From contig BJGF01000003.1 of assembly GCA_014190295.1 (NCBI GenBank), forward strand, positions 1 through 51,795: 51,795 nucleotides of DNA, written 5' to 3'. This stretch comes from Actinomycetes bacterium (GTDB lineage: Bacteria > Actinomycetota > Acidimicrobiia > Acidimicrobiales > Ilumatobacteraceae). This document shows, piece by piece, positions 24,989 to 33,375 of the stretch (position 1 is the first letter of the stretch; each line of letters begins with the position of its first letter). Under the pieces are notes generated by a model, which worked only from the letters and a program-made list of their open reading frames with translations, searched no databases and was not told the origin of the DNA. The position numbers and the translations under genes are program-made.

Positions 24989-25957
24989 TTAAGCGCGAGC
25001 TTTAAGGGCTTCGATAAGTTTTGGCAAAACTTTGTGAACGTCACCGACGATGCCCAGATCGGCAATACCAAAAATTGGTGCTTCTTTGTCTTTGTTGATC
25101 GCGATGATGTTCTTTGAACCCTTCATCCCGACCATGTGTTGCGTCGCTCCAGAGATGCCTGCAGCGATGTAAACACTTGGCTTCACGACTTTGCCCGTCT
25201 GACCAACTTGATATGAGTACGGCACCCATCCGGCATCAACAATTGCCCGTGATGCGCCAGGTGCACCCTTCAAAAGCTTTGCAAGATCTTCAATCAACGA
25301 ATAGTTCGCTGCTTCCCCAAGACCTCGACCACCCGAAACGACAATTGCTGCTTCGTCAAGTTTTGGTCCGGTTGTTTGCTCGGTGTGAGTCGCCACTACG
25401 CGTGCACCACCTTGCGTGCCCAAATCAGGAATCGCTGCAGCGACTACTTCGGGCGCGCCACCAGATGCAGACTCGGCGACAAAACTTTTTGGGCGAAACG
25501 AAACCAAATGTGGCCCTGGTCCACTGAACGCAGTGGTAACCAAAATGTTTCCGCCAAAGACTGGAGTCGTCGCAACGACACCATCAGCCGCATCGGCAAG
25601 ATCAATATTGTTTGTAAGTACCGTGCGATTTAATTTGACCGACAATCGTGCCATTGTGTCGCGACCTTCGTAGTTTTGCGGAAACATAATCACGTCTGGA
25701 GAATCTCCGCCGTCGATAATCGACTTCATTGCAGCAGCAAGTGCCACACCTGGCAATTTTCCGGCAAGATCGCCGGTTGCATAAACCTTTGTTGCACCGT
25801 GCTCACCAAGTGACGCCGCGAATGCGCTTGCATCTCCGCCGACAAAGGCGGTGACTTTGCTCGAAAGAGAGCGAGCCTTAGTCAGCAACTCGAGCGTGCC
25901 TGTTGTTGCGACGCCATTTGAACCTTGAGCGAAAACCCAAATATTATTGATACCCAT
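24989..25957 (-). CDS. etfA: Electron transfer flavoprotein alpha subunit
   Basis: A 322-residue subunit that carries the FAD of the ETF dimer, which takes electrons from acyl-CoA dehydrogenases. The C-terminal FAD domain shows [15 protein letters not shown], then [36 protein letters not shown], in which [13 protein letters not shown] is the family signature. The N-terminal domain begins IWVFAQGS. It is 19 bases downstream of etfB. The acyl-CoA dehydrogenase at 16312-17553 is a plausible partner. Confidence 0.97.
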   Translation of the reverse strand: MGINNIWVFAQGSNGVATTGTLELLTKARSLSSKVTAFVGGDASAFAASLGEHGATKVYATGDLAGKLPGVALAAAMKSIIDGGDSPDVIMFPQNYEGRDTMARLSVKLNRTVLTNNIDLADAADGVVATTPVFGGNILVTTAFSGPGPHLVSFRPKSFVAESASGGAPEVVAAAIPDLGTQGGARVVATHTEQTTGPKLDEAAIVVSGGRGLGEAANYSLIEDLAKLLKGAPGASRAIVDAGWVPYSYQVGQTGKVVKPSVYIAAGISGATQHMVGMKGSKNIIAINKDKEAPIFGIADLGIVGDVHKVLPKLIEALKARA

Positions 25958-25976
25958 AAGTTTTACCGTGTCGCTT

Positions 25977-26762
25977 TCAGATCAACTTTAAATTTTCAAG
26001 AAACGCAACTATTTTGCCAAACGCTTCACCATCGTCTTCGATTACTTCGCCGGCCTTACGCGCTTCGGCTTGCGTGACGTTGACAATTTTTTGACCAGCA
26101 CCGGCCCAGCCAGTTGGAGTCACAGCAAGATCGCTGGCAGTCACGACATCAAGCGGCTTCTTCTTGGCGTCCATGATTCCTTTGAAACTTGGATAACGAG
26201 GTTCAACGACGCCTGCGGTAACACTGATCACGGCTGGCAGTGTGCACTCAACTTCGTCGTAACCAGATTCGCTTTGACGGTCGACTTTCAAAACCGAACC
26301 TTCAATTTTTACTTTTTTAGCAAAAGTTACTGATGGTAATCCGAGAACTTCGGCAATTTGCTCTGGCACAGTGCCGGTGTAACCGTCTGAAGATTCAGTT
26401 GCAGCGATCACAAGATCTGCGCCACCAAGTTTCGTAATTGCCGCGGCTAAAACTTTTGCAGTAGTTAATGCATCAGAACCTGCGAGCGCCGGATCACTTA
26501 CAAGCAAACCTTTCGCCGCGCCCATCGCCAGTGCAGTTCGCATTCCGGATGTTTCACCATTTGGTGCCATCGAAACAATATTTACTTCTCCGCCACCAGC
26601 CGTTGCGACAAGTTGCAACGCCATCTCAACGCCGTAGGCATCTGACTCATCAAGAATTAATTTGCCTTCACGTTTCAATGCATGTGTCGAGGCGTCTAGG
26701 GCACCTGGGCTGGCTGGGTCTGGGATTTGCTTTACACACACGACGATATTCATGACCTCCAT
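25977..26762 (-). CDS. etfB: Electron transfer flavoprotein beta subunit
   Basis: A 261-residue subunit with the AMP-binding fold. MNIVVCVKQIPDPASPG is the expected N-terminus, DESDAYGVEMALQL follows, and VIAATESSDGYTGTVPEQIAEVLGLP plus VEPRYPSFKGIMDAKKKPL are family motifs. Two starts are possible. The ATG at 26762 has AGGT five bases upstream, while the ATG at 26753 follows GGAGGT too closely. It is divergent from the diacylglycerol kinase-like gene, with only 56 bases between starts. Confidence 0.96.
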   Translation of the reverse strand: MEVMNIVVCVKQIPDPASPGALDASTHALKREGKLILDESDAYGVEMALQLVATAGGGEVNIVSMAPNGETSGMRTALAMGAAKGLLVSDPALAGSDALTTAKVLAAAITKLGGADLVIAATESSDGYTGTVPEQIAEVLGLPSVTFAKKVKIEGSVLKVDRQSESGYDEVECTLPAVISVTAGVVEPRYPSFKGIMDAKKKPLDVVTASDLAVTPTGWAGAGQKIVNVTQAEARKAGEVIEDDGEAFGKIVAFLENLKLI

Positions 26763-26818
26763 TGTTACCTAGAACACATCAACTATCCCAACGTAAACCG
26801 CTGATACCGTAAAAGATC

Positions 26819-27736
26819 TTGCAGATCTTGCTCATTGTGAACTCGTTCGCATCCTCGGTGAATCCACGAAACACCGTGGCGGTGCACCAATACCTCGCTC
26901 GCCACCACAGCGTTCAGGTTGTTGAGACGAACGAACGCGGTCATGCCACGAGATTTGCCCAAGACGCCGCACAAAGGGGCATGGACGCAGTGGTCGCGTT
27001 TGGTGGCGATGGCACCCTTAACGAGGTCGCGACTGGTTTGGCCGGAAGTAACACAGCGCTAGCGATGTTGCCCGGCGGATCAACAAATGTTTTTGTGCGC
27101 AGCCTCGGCGCGTCTCATGATCCAATTGTTGCACTGCAGCAAATCGGCGCCGGGCTCAGTCATGACAACATTCACACAATCAGTTTGGGTCGGGCCAACG
27201 GTCGCTATTTTTGTTTTCATGCAGGCATCGGGTACGACGCTGCTGTTGTCGAACTCGTTGAGCGACGAGCATCGTTGAAACGGATTGTTGGTCAGCCATT
27301 GTTTGCTATTTCGGCACTGCAAGCCTGGTATGCAACTTATAACCGCAAATATCCGCACTTCAATGTTGAAATTGATGGACGAAAAATTCCAAACGGTTAC
27401 TTCACGATTGTCCTCAACTCGAACCCATACACGTACATCGGCAAAAAGGCTGTGAACTTGTCGGCTGCCGCATCATTAGATAAAAAACTCGTGGCGGTGA
27501 CTTTCAGAAAACTAACTACTCCGTTAATGATCCGAACAATTCTTCAAGCAATTCGAACTGATGGCATCAGCGTTTCGTCCGGGGTAGATATTCGAACCGA
27601 TGTTGAAGATATCAAAATTACTTTTCCTGCGCCGTTTCCGTATCAACTAGACGGCGATTATCTCGGCGAGCAAACTTCTCTGCACATTGAGCACTGCCAA
27701 GATGCCTTGCGACTCGTCAGACCAATAATCGTTTAG
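26819..27736 (+). CDS. Diacylglycerol/lipid kinase family protein (DgkB/YegS type)
   Basis: A 305-residue lipid kinase. ILLIVNSFAS starts the first strand, VVAFGGDGTLNEVATGLAGS holds the GGDGT nucleotide motif, and LAMLPGGSTNVFVRSLG matches the PxGTxND region. The second domain ends in FPYQLDGDYLGEQTSLHIE, the typical C-terminal element. It phosphorylates diacylglycerol or a related lipid. The start is a TTG with TACCGT eight bases upstream and no Shine-Dalgarno, consistent with leaderless initiation. It converges on gdpD, so lipid turnover genes sit together. Confidence 0.9.
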   Translation: MQILLIVNSFASSVNPRNTVAVHQYLARHHSVQVVETNERGHATRFAQDAAQRGMDAVVAFGGDGTLNEVATGLAGSNTALAMLPGGSTNVFVRSLGASHDPIVALQQIGAGLSHDNIHTISLGRANGRYFCFHAGIGYDAAVVELVERRASLKRIVGQPLFAISALQAWYATYNRKYPHFNVEIDGRKIPNGYFTIVLNSNPYTYIGKKAVNLSAAASLDKKLVAVTFRKLTTPLMIRTILQAIRTDGISVSSGVDIRTDVEDIKITFPAPFPYQLDGDYLGEQTSLHIEHCQDALRLVRPIIV

Positions 27737-27746
27737 TTTTTTAATT

Positions 27747-28439
27747 TCAGTTGGCGGCAATGACTGCGAGGGCCACATCGGGCACGTTCGTGCAGATGCC
27801 ATCAACTCCCCAACTGATTAGTTCTTTCATTCGCAACGGGTTGTTACATGTCCAAGTATTGATTTTTAATCCATGCTTGTGAAAAGTAACAACAAGTTGT
27901 TCGGTTAGCGATTTAACCCAAGGATGCAAAGCGTGATGACCCTGCTCCCCCATTTGTTTGGCGATTCGCTCAAATTCGTGACTATCAAGGGTCATTACTA
28001 GCCATGCTGTTTTCAGTTCTGGCATAATTTCTCGCACTGCATCCACTGTTTCGCGTCGAAATGAAGAGATAAGCCAGCGTTCAATGGATCCTCGTTGTTT
28101 TAAGAAATCAACCACATCGCGCGTTATCTGCTCGGTTGGATCGAAATCTGGTTCTCCAGAATCGTTTTTGATCTCAATATTCACCCACATCGAACCGCAG
28201 GCGTCTAAAGCCTCGGCCAGCGTTGGAATGTAACTTGGCAGATCTGTTTTTCTGACCTGAATAATCGTGCGGCCGTCACTCAGTTTTGCGTCATGGTGCA
28301 CGATTAATTCGCCTGTGGCACAACGGCGAACGTCTAGTTCTACTGCGTTTGCGCCCATTTCAAGAGCACGGCTGAATGCCATCGTTGTATTTTCGACCTC
28401 GACCTTAGAAGCACCGCGATGAGCCATAACTTGGGTCAC
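27747..28439 (-). CDS. Glycerophosphodiester phosphodiesterase family protein
   Basis: A 230-residue TIM-barrel enzyme without signal peptide. MAHRGASKVEVENTTMAFSRAL contains the catalytic His and the metal Glu, and AVELDVRRCATGELIVHHDAKL the metal Glu-Asp and second His. WVNIEIKND and NTWTCNNPLRMKELISWGVDGICTN complete the barrel signature. It hydrolyses glycerophosphodiesters to glycerol-3-phosphate and an alcohol. Confidence 0.95.
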   Translation of the reverse strand: MTQVMAHRGASKVEVENTTMAFSRALEMGANAVELDVRRCATGELIVHHDAKLSDGRTIIQVRKTDLPSYIPTLAEALDACGSMWVNIEIKNDSGEPDFDPTEQITRDVVDFLKQRGSIERWLISSFRRETVDAVREIMPELKTAWLVMTLDSHEFERIAKQMGEQGHHALHPWVKSLTEQLVVTFHKHGLKINTWTCNNPLRMKELISWGVDGICTNVPDVALAVIAAN

Positions 28440-28508
28440 GCCCGCAGGCTACAAGAATAAAACTCCCAGAACGACGAAATAAAAACAAAATAAAATTTCT
28501 TTTATCTA

Positions 28509-28537
28509 TTGTGAACTGAACAATTGTTCTCTAGTGT
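28509..28537 (+). promoter_or_regulatory. Putative whiB promoter
   Basis: TTGTGA (28509-28514) and TAGTGT (28532-28537) are separated by exactly 17 bases. The predicted transcript start is about 45 bases upstream of the whiB ATG, which has a good AGGGAG Shine-Dalgarno, so this mRNA has a leader. Confidence 0.6.
28518..28529. promoter_or_regulatory. Perfect palindrome in the whiB promoter spacer (LexA-like core)
   Basis: GAACAATTGTTC is a perfect 12-base palindrome wholly inside the -35/-10 spacer. Its GAAC-N4-GTTC core equals the core of the actinobacterial LexA/SOS box, but the flanking C and G of the full consensus are T here. The position fits a repressor site. The binding protein is unproven. 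Confidence 0.5.
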
Positions 28538-28587
28538 GAGCGACAGACAACCGCCGAATTGTAAACATCAATAACAGGGAGTAATTA

Positions 28588-28890
28588 ATGTCTTTTCTCG
28601 CAACAAGCCTTGCCCTTGGAACCGCAGACTATTCATGGAGGCGAGAGGCTTCTTGTAAAGACACCGATCCAGAATTGTTTTTTCCTGTTGGCTCAACTGG
28701 TCAAGCATTAGTTCAGATTTCAGAAGCCAAAGTTGTATGCGATGAATGTTTAGTTCGCGGAAAGTGTTTAGATTTCGCACTAGAGACAAACCAAGATTGG
28801 GGAATCTGGGGCGGCATGTCAGAAGAAGAGCGACGCGATATTCGCCGCCGTCGAGCAGCCGAGCGCAGAAGTTCGCGTTTACTCGCCTAA
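28588..28890 (+). CDS. WhiB family Fe-S transcriptional regulator (WhiB1-like)
   Basis: A 100-residue WhiB protein. The four cluster cysteines are in REASCKDTDPELFFP, VVCDECLVRGKCLDFAL (C-x2-C-x5-C). The turn GIWGGMSEEERRDI and a basic tail (RRRRAAERR) follow, the DNA- and sigma-factor-contacting part. WhiB proteins bind a [4Fe-4S] cluster sensitive to O2 and NO and regulate through the housekeeping sigma factor. Convergent pdtaS next door repeats the whiB1/pdtaS order of mycobacteria, so this is probably the whiB1 orthologue. Confidence 0.94.
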   Translation: MSFLATSLALGTADYSWRREASCKDTDPELFFPVGSTGQALVQISEAKVVCDECLVRGKCLDFALETNQDWGIWGGMSEEERRDIRRRRAAERRSSRLLA

Positions 28891-28899
28891 ACAAAAAGC

Positions 28900-28921
28900 G
28901 AGAATAAATTAATTTATTCTC
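28900..28921. terminator. Perfect 22-base palindrome between convergent whiB and pdtaS
   Basis: GAGAATAAATT is followed directly by its exact reverse complement. It starts 9 bases after the whiB stop and includes the pdtaS stop codon. As RNA it could form a 9-pair hairpin from either direction, so a bidirectional terminator is likely, although it is AT-rich and has no clear U-tract. Confidence 0.5.
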
Positions 28922-30413
28922 CAGTAAACGGAATCTTTAAGTCAACAACAGTTCCGGCTCCGTTGCTATTGACAACAAGATCGCCATGCGAGTCGCTAAC
29001 TTGGGCCGGTCGCATCTGAATCGTTCCAGCAAGTTCGGTAGTCACGAGTGTTCGCACGATTGACAAACCCAAACCAGTGGCCATGCTGATATTGAAATCA
29101 GTGGGCAGTCCACGACCATTGTCGGTGACTCGAATATTTAGTGACTTGTCGTCGTGTCTCAACGTGACAAGCACAGCGCCGCCAGCACTGCCTTCAGGAA
29201 ACCCGTGATCCACTGCATTTTGTAAAAGTTCAAGAATCACAACCGACAACGGCGTAGCAATTGTGGCAGGCAAGCGACCACCATCGCCGAGCACGTTGAA
29301 CTTAACCGGACGGTCAGCAGATTGAAGACCTTCTTCGACAAGTCGCAATAACGGACGAACAATTTCGACAAACGAAATGTCTTCGCCTGCTTCATGTGAA
29401 AGAGTTTCATGCACCAAGGCAATCGTTCGTATTCGTCTGACCGATTCGGCAATCGCAGATATGGCTTCTTCACTTTTAAGCCGACGCGCTTGCAAACGCA
29501 ACAGCGAAGAGATCGTCTGAAGGTTATTTTTTACACGATGGTGAATCTCGCGAATCGTCGCATCTTTAGTAAGCAAAAGTCGGTCACGACGTCGCAACTC
29601 TGAAACGTCACGCAACAACACCACGCCTCCGGTTACGACTACATCTCGACCAACACGCTTGAGTGTTGGAATAGTGCGAGTCAGCAGCGTTACTTCAGAT
29701 GTCTGCTCAAACTCTTCGACTACTGGCTCGCGGCGCTCGTAGGCATTTCTTGCGGCAGTCTGAGCAACACCAAGTTCGGCCAAACTCTGCCCTACTGCGT
29801 TTGTGCTGACTCCAACTCGGTGCATCGCCGAAACAGCATTTGGTGATGCGTAACGAACTCGTGCGTCTGCATCTAAAACAATTACACCATCACCAACTCT
29901 CGGCGCAACAGTTGCATCGGCGACACGGCCTTCAAACGGAAACAAACCAGTCGAAATCATTTTCGAGAAATCATCAAAAATTGATAAATAGGTTCGTTCA
30001 AGTTGCCCAGGCTTTCGACCACTGCGTGTTGACCATTCGCGAGTCAACACAGCGACTACACGATCATCACACCGCACCGGAATCGCCATCAGACTTACGG
30101 CTTCAGGTTGTGACTCAACTCGAATTTCGCCGGTCACAACTTTTTGTGAAGCGAACGCCTGATCAATCATCGTGCGCTCGACTAAATCGGCTGATACTCC
30201 AACAAGGTCGGTGTCGTAAAGAGTTTGACCAGTTGCGGCACGAACCTGCGCCGCAACAATCCATTTTTTGTCGGCGGTTGGCAAATACAGAAGCATGTCG
30301 GCAAAACAAAAATCAGCGAGCATCCCCCACTCAGAGAGAAGTGCACTTAGGTGTTCAATAGCCCGTTCGTCGGTATTGCCATGTTCATGAGCAATTTCGA
30401 CAAGCGTTGGCAT
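28914..30413 (-). CDS. pdtaS: PdtaS-type sensor histidine kinase
   Basis: A 499-residue soluble kinase. An N-terminal GAF-like domain (about 1-150) precedes a PAS-like domain (about 165-270, DGVIVLDADARVRYASPNAV). The HisKA_2 phosphoacceptor is TIREIHHRVKNNLQTISSLL near residue 290. The HATPase domain follows, with ELLQNAVDHGFPEG as N-box and VTDNGRGLPTDF plus ATGLGLSIVRTLV as G-boxes. This matches mycobacterial PdtaS, which signals to the antiterminator PdtaR. PdtaR is not in the window. It is the second gene after DUF3107, 15 bases apart. Confidence 0.94.
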   Translation of the reverse strand: MPTLVEIAHEHGNTDERAIEHLSALLSEWGMLADFCFADMLLYLPTADKKWIVAAQVRAATGQTLYDTDLVGVSADLVERTMIDQAFASQKVVTGEIRVESQPEAVSLMAIPVRCDDRVVAVLTREWSTRSGRKPGQLERTYLSIFDDFSKMISTGLFPFEGRVADATVAPRVGDGVIVLDADARVRYASPNAVSAMHRVGVSTNAVGQSLAELGVAQTAARNAYERREPVVEEFEQTSEVTLLTRTIPTLKRVGRDVVVTGGVVLLRDVSELRRRDRLLLTKDATIREIHHRVKNNLQTISSLLRLQARRLKSEEAISAIAESVRRIRTIALVHETLSHEAGEDISFVEIVRPLLRLVEEGLQSADRPVKFNVLGDGGRLPATIATPLSVVILELLQNAVDHGFPEGSAGGAVLVTLRHDDKSLNIRVTDNGRGLPTDFNISMATGLGLSIVRTLVTTELAGTIQMRPAQVSDSHGDLVVNSNGAGTVVDLKIPFTGE

Positions 30414-30428
30414 AAAGAATCTGCGTTA

Positions 30429-30665
30429 CTAGCTGCCGAAGCCCATCTTGCGATCACCATTCGGCGCGCCAAATTCGACAAACGCAATTTTCTCAGATTG
30501 AATCGCGGTTTCTTTGCCACGCTTATCGGTCAACCATAGAACTGCAGATTTGCCTTCAAGTGCCGCTTCAACCGCCGCGCGAGTTTTTGCGTGTGATTTT
30601 TCGTCGTCAGGCATTTCAAGAGAAATTTCTCTGGGTGCATGTTGTACGCCAATTCGAATGTCCAC
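30429..30665 (-). CDS. DUF3107 family small protein
   Basis: A 78-residue actinobacterial protein. MDIRIGVQHAPREISLEM and AVLWLTDKRGKETAIQSEKIAFVEFG fit the DUF3107 pattern, ending RKMGFGS. The frame is open to a GTG at 30707, but the GTG at 30665 gives the family's normal N-terminus and has GAAG upstream. Function unknown. It is upstream of pdtaS in the same direction. Confidence 0.88.
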   Translation of the reverse strand: MDIRIGVQHAPREISLEMPDDEKSHAKTRAAVEAALEGKSAVLWLTDKRGKETAIQSEKIAFVEFGAPNGDRKMGFGS

Positions 30666-30734
30666 TAGTTGCTTCTTTCTTTTGTTGAATGCTTCGTCAT
30701 CCACCACACTAGGCGTAGAGCAGAAACAATTTAG

Positions 30735-31883
30735 TTAATTAACCTTTAGCGCGGCGCTGAACACTTTCTTTGGCTTCATATCTTCGGCAATTCGTTTAGC
30801 AAGTTGTGCAAAGATAAGCCCGACTTCTGACTCGGGCGCGACTGCCGAAATTGGTCGACCAGTGTCACCACCTTCGCGAAGTTGTTCAATCAGCGGAATC
30901 TGGGCCAACAACGGCACTTTCAACTCGTCGGCCAATAACTGTCCACCGCCTGAACCAAATAATTCATATCGTTTTTTATCTTCGCCGATGAACCAGGACA
31001 TATTTTCAATAATTCCGCGCACAGGAAGATTGACTTTTACCGCCATCGCTGCCGACAATCGAGCAACTTTTTGGGCTGCCAATTGCGGAGTGGTCACGAC
31101 AAGAACTTCTGCACGTGGCAAATATTGACTGAGGCTCAATGCGATGTCACCCGTGCCTGGTGGCATGTCGATCAGCAAAAAATCTGGTTCGTCCCAATAA
31201 ACATCTGTGAGAAATTGTTCAAGTGCTTTATGCAACATTGGCCCGCGCCAAACAACGGCCTGACCTTCAGGAACAAAATATCCAATTGAGATACATCGCA
31301 CACCCCAGGCTTCCGGCGGCAACAACATATTGTCGATCACAACTGGGTCGCGATCAGTGCCGAGCATTCTTGGAATCGAATATCCGTAGATGTCTGCATC
31401 TACGACGCCAACTTTGTAACCGGCAGTTGCAAGTGCGACTGCGAGATTTGTCGTGACGCTGCTTTTTCCGACGCCACCTTTACCCGATGAAATCAAAATT
31501 GGTCGGGTCTTAGAACCAGGTTGTGCAAATGAAATCGTGCGACCTTGTGAATGTCCTTGCGCTGGTGTGCTGCCAGCCGTTGCCGCAGGGTCACCATGAA
31601 CAAGTTCGCGTACTTTGGCTCGCTCAGCATCAGTCATCACGCCAAAGTTGAGCGCTACATCTTTTACACCCTCAAGAGCACGCAACGCAGTATTGACACG
31701 CTGTTGAATTTCATTTCGTAGCGGACAACCAGAAATTGTCAATACAACCGTCAGCGAAACTGCGCCCGATGAATTAATTTCAACATCGCGGACCATTCCG
31801 AGGTCGACAATTGAGCGATGCAACTCGGGGTCTTGCACTGGTCGAAGTGCATCAATTAGATGTTCAATACTTGGCAAAGACAT
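30735..31883 (-). CDS. mrp: Mrp/NBP35 family iron-sulfur cluster carrier ATPase
   Basis: A 382-residue protein. The N-terminal MIP18-like domain (DUF59) spans about 1-90 (VQDPELHRSIVDLGMVRDV, with a conserved ISGCPLR cysteine). The P-loop ATPase has ISSGKGGVGKSSVTTNLAVAL, VGVVDADIYGYSIPRMLG and DFLLIDMPPGTGDIALSL. The CxxC that bridges the cluster in many Mrp/ApbC proteins is absent; that site reads ENMSWFIGEDKKRYELFG. ATG 31883 matches the family start; the frame is open to a TTG at 31904. It is divergent from a SufR-like Fe-S regulator. Confidence 0.93.
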   Translation of the reverse strand: MSLPSIEHLIDALRPVQDPELHRSIVDLGMVRDVEINSSGAVSLTVVLTISGCPLRNEIQQRVNTALRALEGVKDVALNFGVMTDAERAKVRELVHGDPAATAGSTPAQGHSQGRTISFAQPGSKTRPILISSGKGGVGKSSVTTNLAVALATAGYKVGVVDADIYGYSIPRMLGTDRDPVVIDNMLLPPEAWGVRCISIGYFVPEGQAVVWRGPMLHKALEQFLTDVYWDEPDFLLIDMPPGTGDIALSLSQYLPRAEVLVVTTPQLAAQKVARLSAAMAVKVNLPVRGIIENMSWFIGEDKKRYELFGSGGGQLLADELKVPLLAQIPLIEQLREGGDTGRPISAVAPESEVGLIFAQLAKRIAEDMKPKKVFSAALKVN

Positions 31884-31936
31884 GGTGGGTTGGGTTCCGA
31901 TCAAATGGCGCTAAAAATTAACACTACGGCCATAGG

Positions 31937-31942
31937 TAGAAT
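31937..31942 (+). promoter_or_regulatory. -10 box for leaderless SufR-like transcript
   Basis: TAGAAT ends 7 bases before the GTG at 31950, with no Shine-Dalgarno. It supports this start over upstream in-frame codons that would run into mrp. Confidence 0.55.
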
Positions 31943-31949
31943 ATCCTTT

Positions 31950-32687
31950 GTGAACCGTAAACCGCCGAGCGGAACCAAAGAACTGAATAATGGCGATTTC
32001 ACGGCGACCGTGTCAGCAATCACATCGGCATTTGGTGATCCAACACGACGAGCGATCTATTTATTCACTCGAGAAGCAAAAAACGGTGTTACAGCAAGCG
32101 AAGTTGCCGAGAAATTTGAGCTGCATTCAAATGTGGCGCGACACCATCTAGACAAACTCGCAGCCGGTGGATACGTCGAGGTCGAGGTATCGCGAAACGA
32201 TGGAGCAGGCGCAGGTCGACCTTCAAAGCACTATCGGGCCACTAACCCAAACCAATCTTTAGAGTTTCCAGTTCGAAGCGATGATCTAGTGCTGTCGCTG
32301 CTCGGTAAAGCATTAACTCTGCTTTCGCCAGAAGATGCAACTGTGATGGCCGAAGAAGTCGGGCAACAATATGGTCGTGCGATGGCGACAAGTTTGACTG
32401 GCTACGACGTGAATACAACACAGAGATCTTTGCGTTCTGCATTACAAGCCGTGGCAGACGCACTAACTGCACATGGTTTCGCCGCTCACACTGATCAGCG
32501 CAACAACCAACTTCGAATCGTTAACAATCACTGCCCGTTCGGCGAACTCGCGATTGAGCATCCGGTCATCTGCGCTGTTGACCGTGGAATGGTAAAAGGA
32601 ATGTTGACCGCGCTTTACGGAGATACAAACCCCGAACTCTCGTCTTCACTGCCGATGGGTGACACTTTTTGCGCGACAACTATTTAA
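31950..32687 (+). CDS. SufR-like winged-helix regulator with C-terminal Fe-S cysteines
   Basis: A 245-residue regulator. The N-terminal winged helix spans about 18-100 (AFGDPTRRAIYLF, VARHHLDKLAAGGYVEVEV). The C-terminal part carries NNHCPFGELAIEHPVICAVDRGM, with Cys195 and Cys208 spaced C-x12-C as in SufR, and Cys241 near the end in GDTFCATT. SufR proteins sense Fe-S status through a cluster bound by these cysteines and repress suf genes. No suf genes are visible here; the divergent neighbour mrp is an Fe-S carrier. The GTG start at 31950 follows a -10 box by 7 bases. Confidence 0.82.
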   Translation: MNRKPPSGTKELNNGDFTATVSAITSAFGDPTRRAIYLFTREAKNGVTASEVAEKFELHSNVARHHLDKLAAGGYVEVEVSRNDGAGAGRPSKHYRATNPNQSLEFPVRSDDLVLSLLGKALTLLSPEDATVMAEEVGQQYGRAMATSLTGYDVNTTQRSLRSALQAVADALTAHGFAAHTDQRNNQLRIVNNHCPFGELAIEHPVICAVDRGMVKGMLTALYGDTNPELSSSLPMGDTFCATTI

Positions 32688-32697
32688 TTAGTTGAAA

Positions 32698-33309
32698 CTA
32701 GTCACCCCAGAATCGTTGTTCTAGAAACGGATCACCGTACATGTGATATCCGTTTTGCTCCCAAAAACCTGGAGAATCAGCATCACAAACCTCTAATCGG
32801 CGTAACCACTTGGGTGATTTCCAAAAATACAACCGTGGCACCAACAGACGAACTGGTCCCCCGTGAATCGGCTCAATATCTTCACCTTCATATGCATAAA
32901 CAACCAGTGAATCATCGCGCATGATGTCTTCGAGCGGCACGTTTGCGGTGTAACCATATTCGGCGTGACCCATCACATGGGTTGCATTGCTTGAAATTTT
33001 TGCTTTCTCAAACAAATCACGCACACGCACACCTGCCCAAGTCGTGTCAAATTTCGACCATTTGGTCACGCAGTGAATATCTGTTTTGAGTTTCGTTGCC
33101 GGTAGTGCTCGCAACTCATCAAACGACAATGTGAAAGGTTTTTCAACCAAGCCATCAATAGTTAGGTTCCATTCGCCTGGTTTATAAGTTGGCACATCGC
33201 CAACATGAAGTACCGGAAACCGATCGGTCAGATATTGTCCGGGTGGCAGACGTGATTCGTCAAATCCTTTGGCTGCTAATTCATCGCGATTTCGATCAAA
33301 GAATCCCAC
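32698..33309 (-). CDS. Sulfite oxidase-like molybdopterin oxidoreductase
   Basis: About 203 residues. RLPPGQYLTDRFPVLHVGDVP, where GQYLTxxFPVL is typical, and WNLTIDGLVEKPFTLSFDEL open the fold. KTDIHCVTKWSKFDTTWAGV contains the cysteine that ligates molybdenum. GGPVRLLVPRLYFWKSPKWL is the closing motif. There is no haem domain and no Tat signal, so this is a cytosolic stand-alone Mo domain like those common in Actinobacteria. The frame is open to 33399, but residues upstream of the GTG at 33309 do not look like family sequence and would overlap the divergent sixA promoter. Substrate unknown. Confidence 0.88.
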   Translation of the reverse strand: MGFFDRNRDELAAKGFDESRLPPGQYLTDRFPVLHVGDVPTYKPGEWNLTIDGLVEKPFTLSFDELRALPATKLKTDIHCVTKWSKFDTTWAGVRVRDLFEKAKISSNATHVMGHAEYGYTANVPLEDIMRDDSLVVYAYEGEDIEPIHGGPVRLLVPRLYFWKSPKWLRRLEVCDADSPGFWEQNGYHMYGDPFLEQRFWGD

Positions 33310-33363
33310 AGAGCAATTGTGCCTTAAAAACCTCAACAATGCATCAATCAAGTAATTGCGGGT

Positions 33364-33369
33364 TACATT
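33364..33369 (+). promoter_or_regulatory. -10 box for leaderless sixA transcript
   Basis: TACATT ends 6 bases before the GTG at 33376; no Shine-Dalgarno is present. Confidence 0.45.
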
Positions 33370-33375
33370 TTTCAC

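Noticed and set aside
24983-24992. TAACTAGTTA palindrome between SCO1664 and etfA stops as an operator
   Set aside because: It is short, formed largely by the two facing stop codons, and lies between convergent 3' ends where an operator has no evident promoter.
28518-28529. Firm call of a LexA box
   Set aside because: The flanking bases are T and T rather than C and G of the SOS consensus, and the host's own lexA box is not available. Kept as a palindrome with a LexA-like core.
31860-31949. Upstream start for the SufR-like regulator
   Set aside because: It would overlap mrp, and the -10 box at 31937 would then be inside the gene. GTG 31950 fits both promoter and domain.
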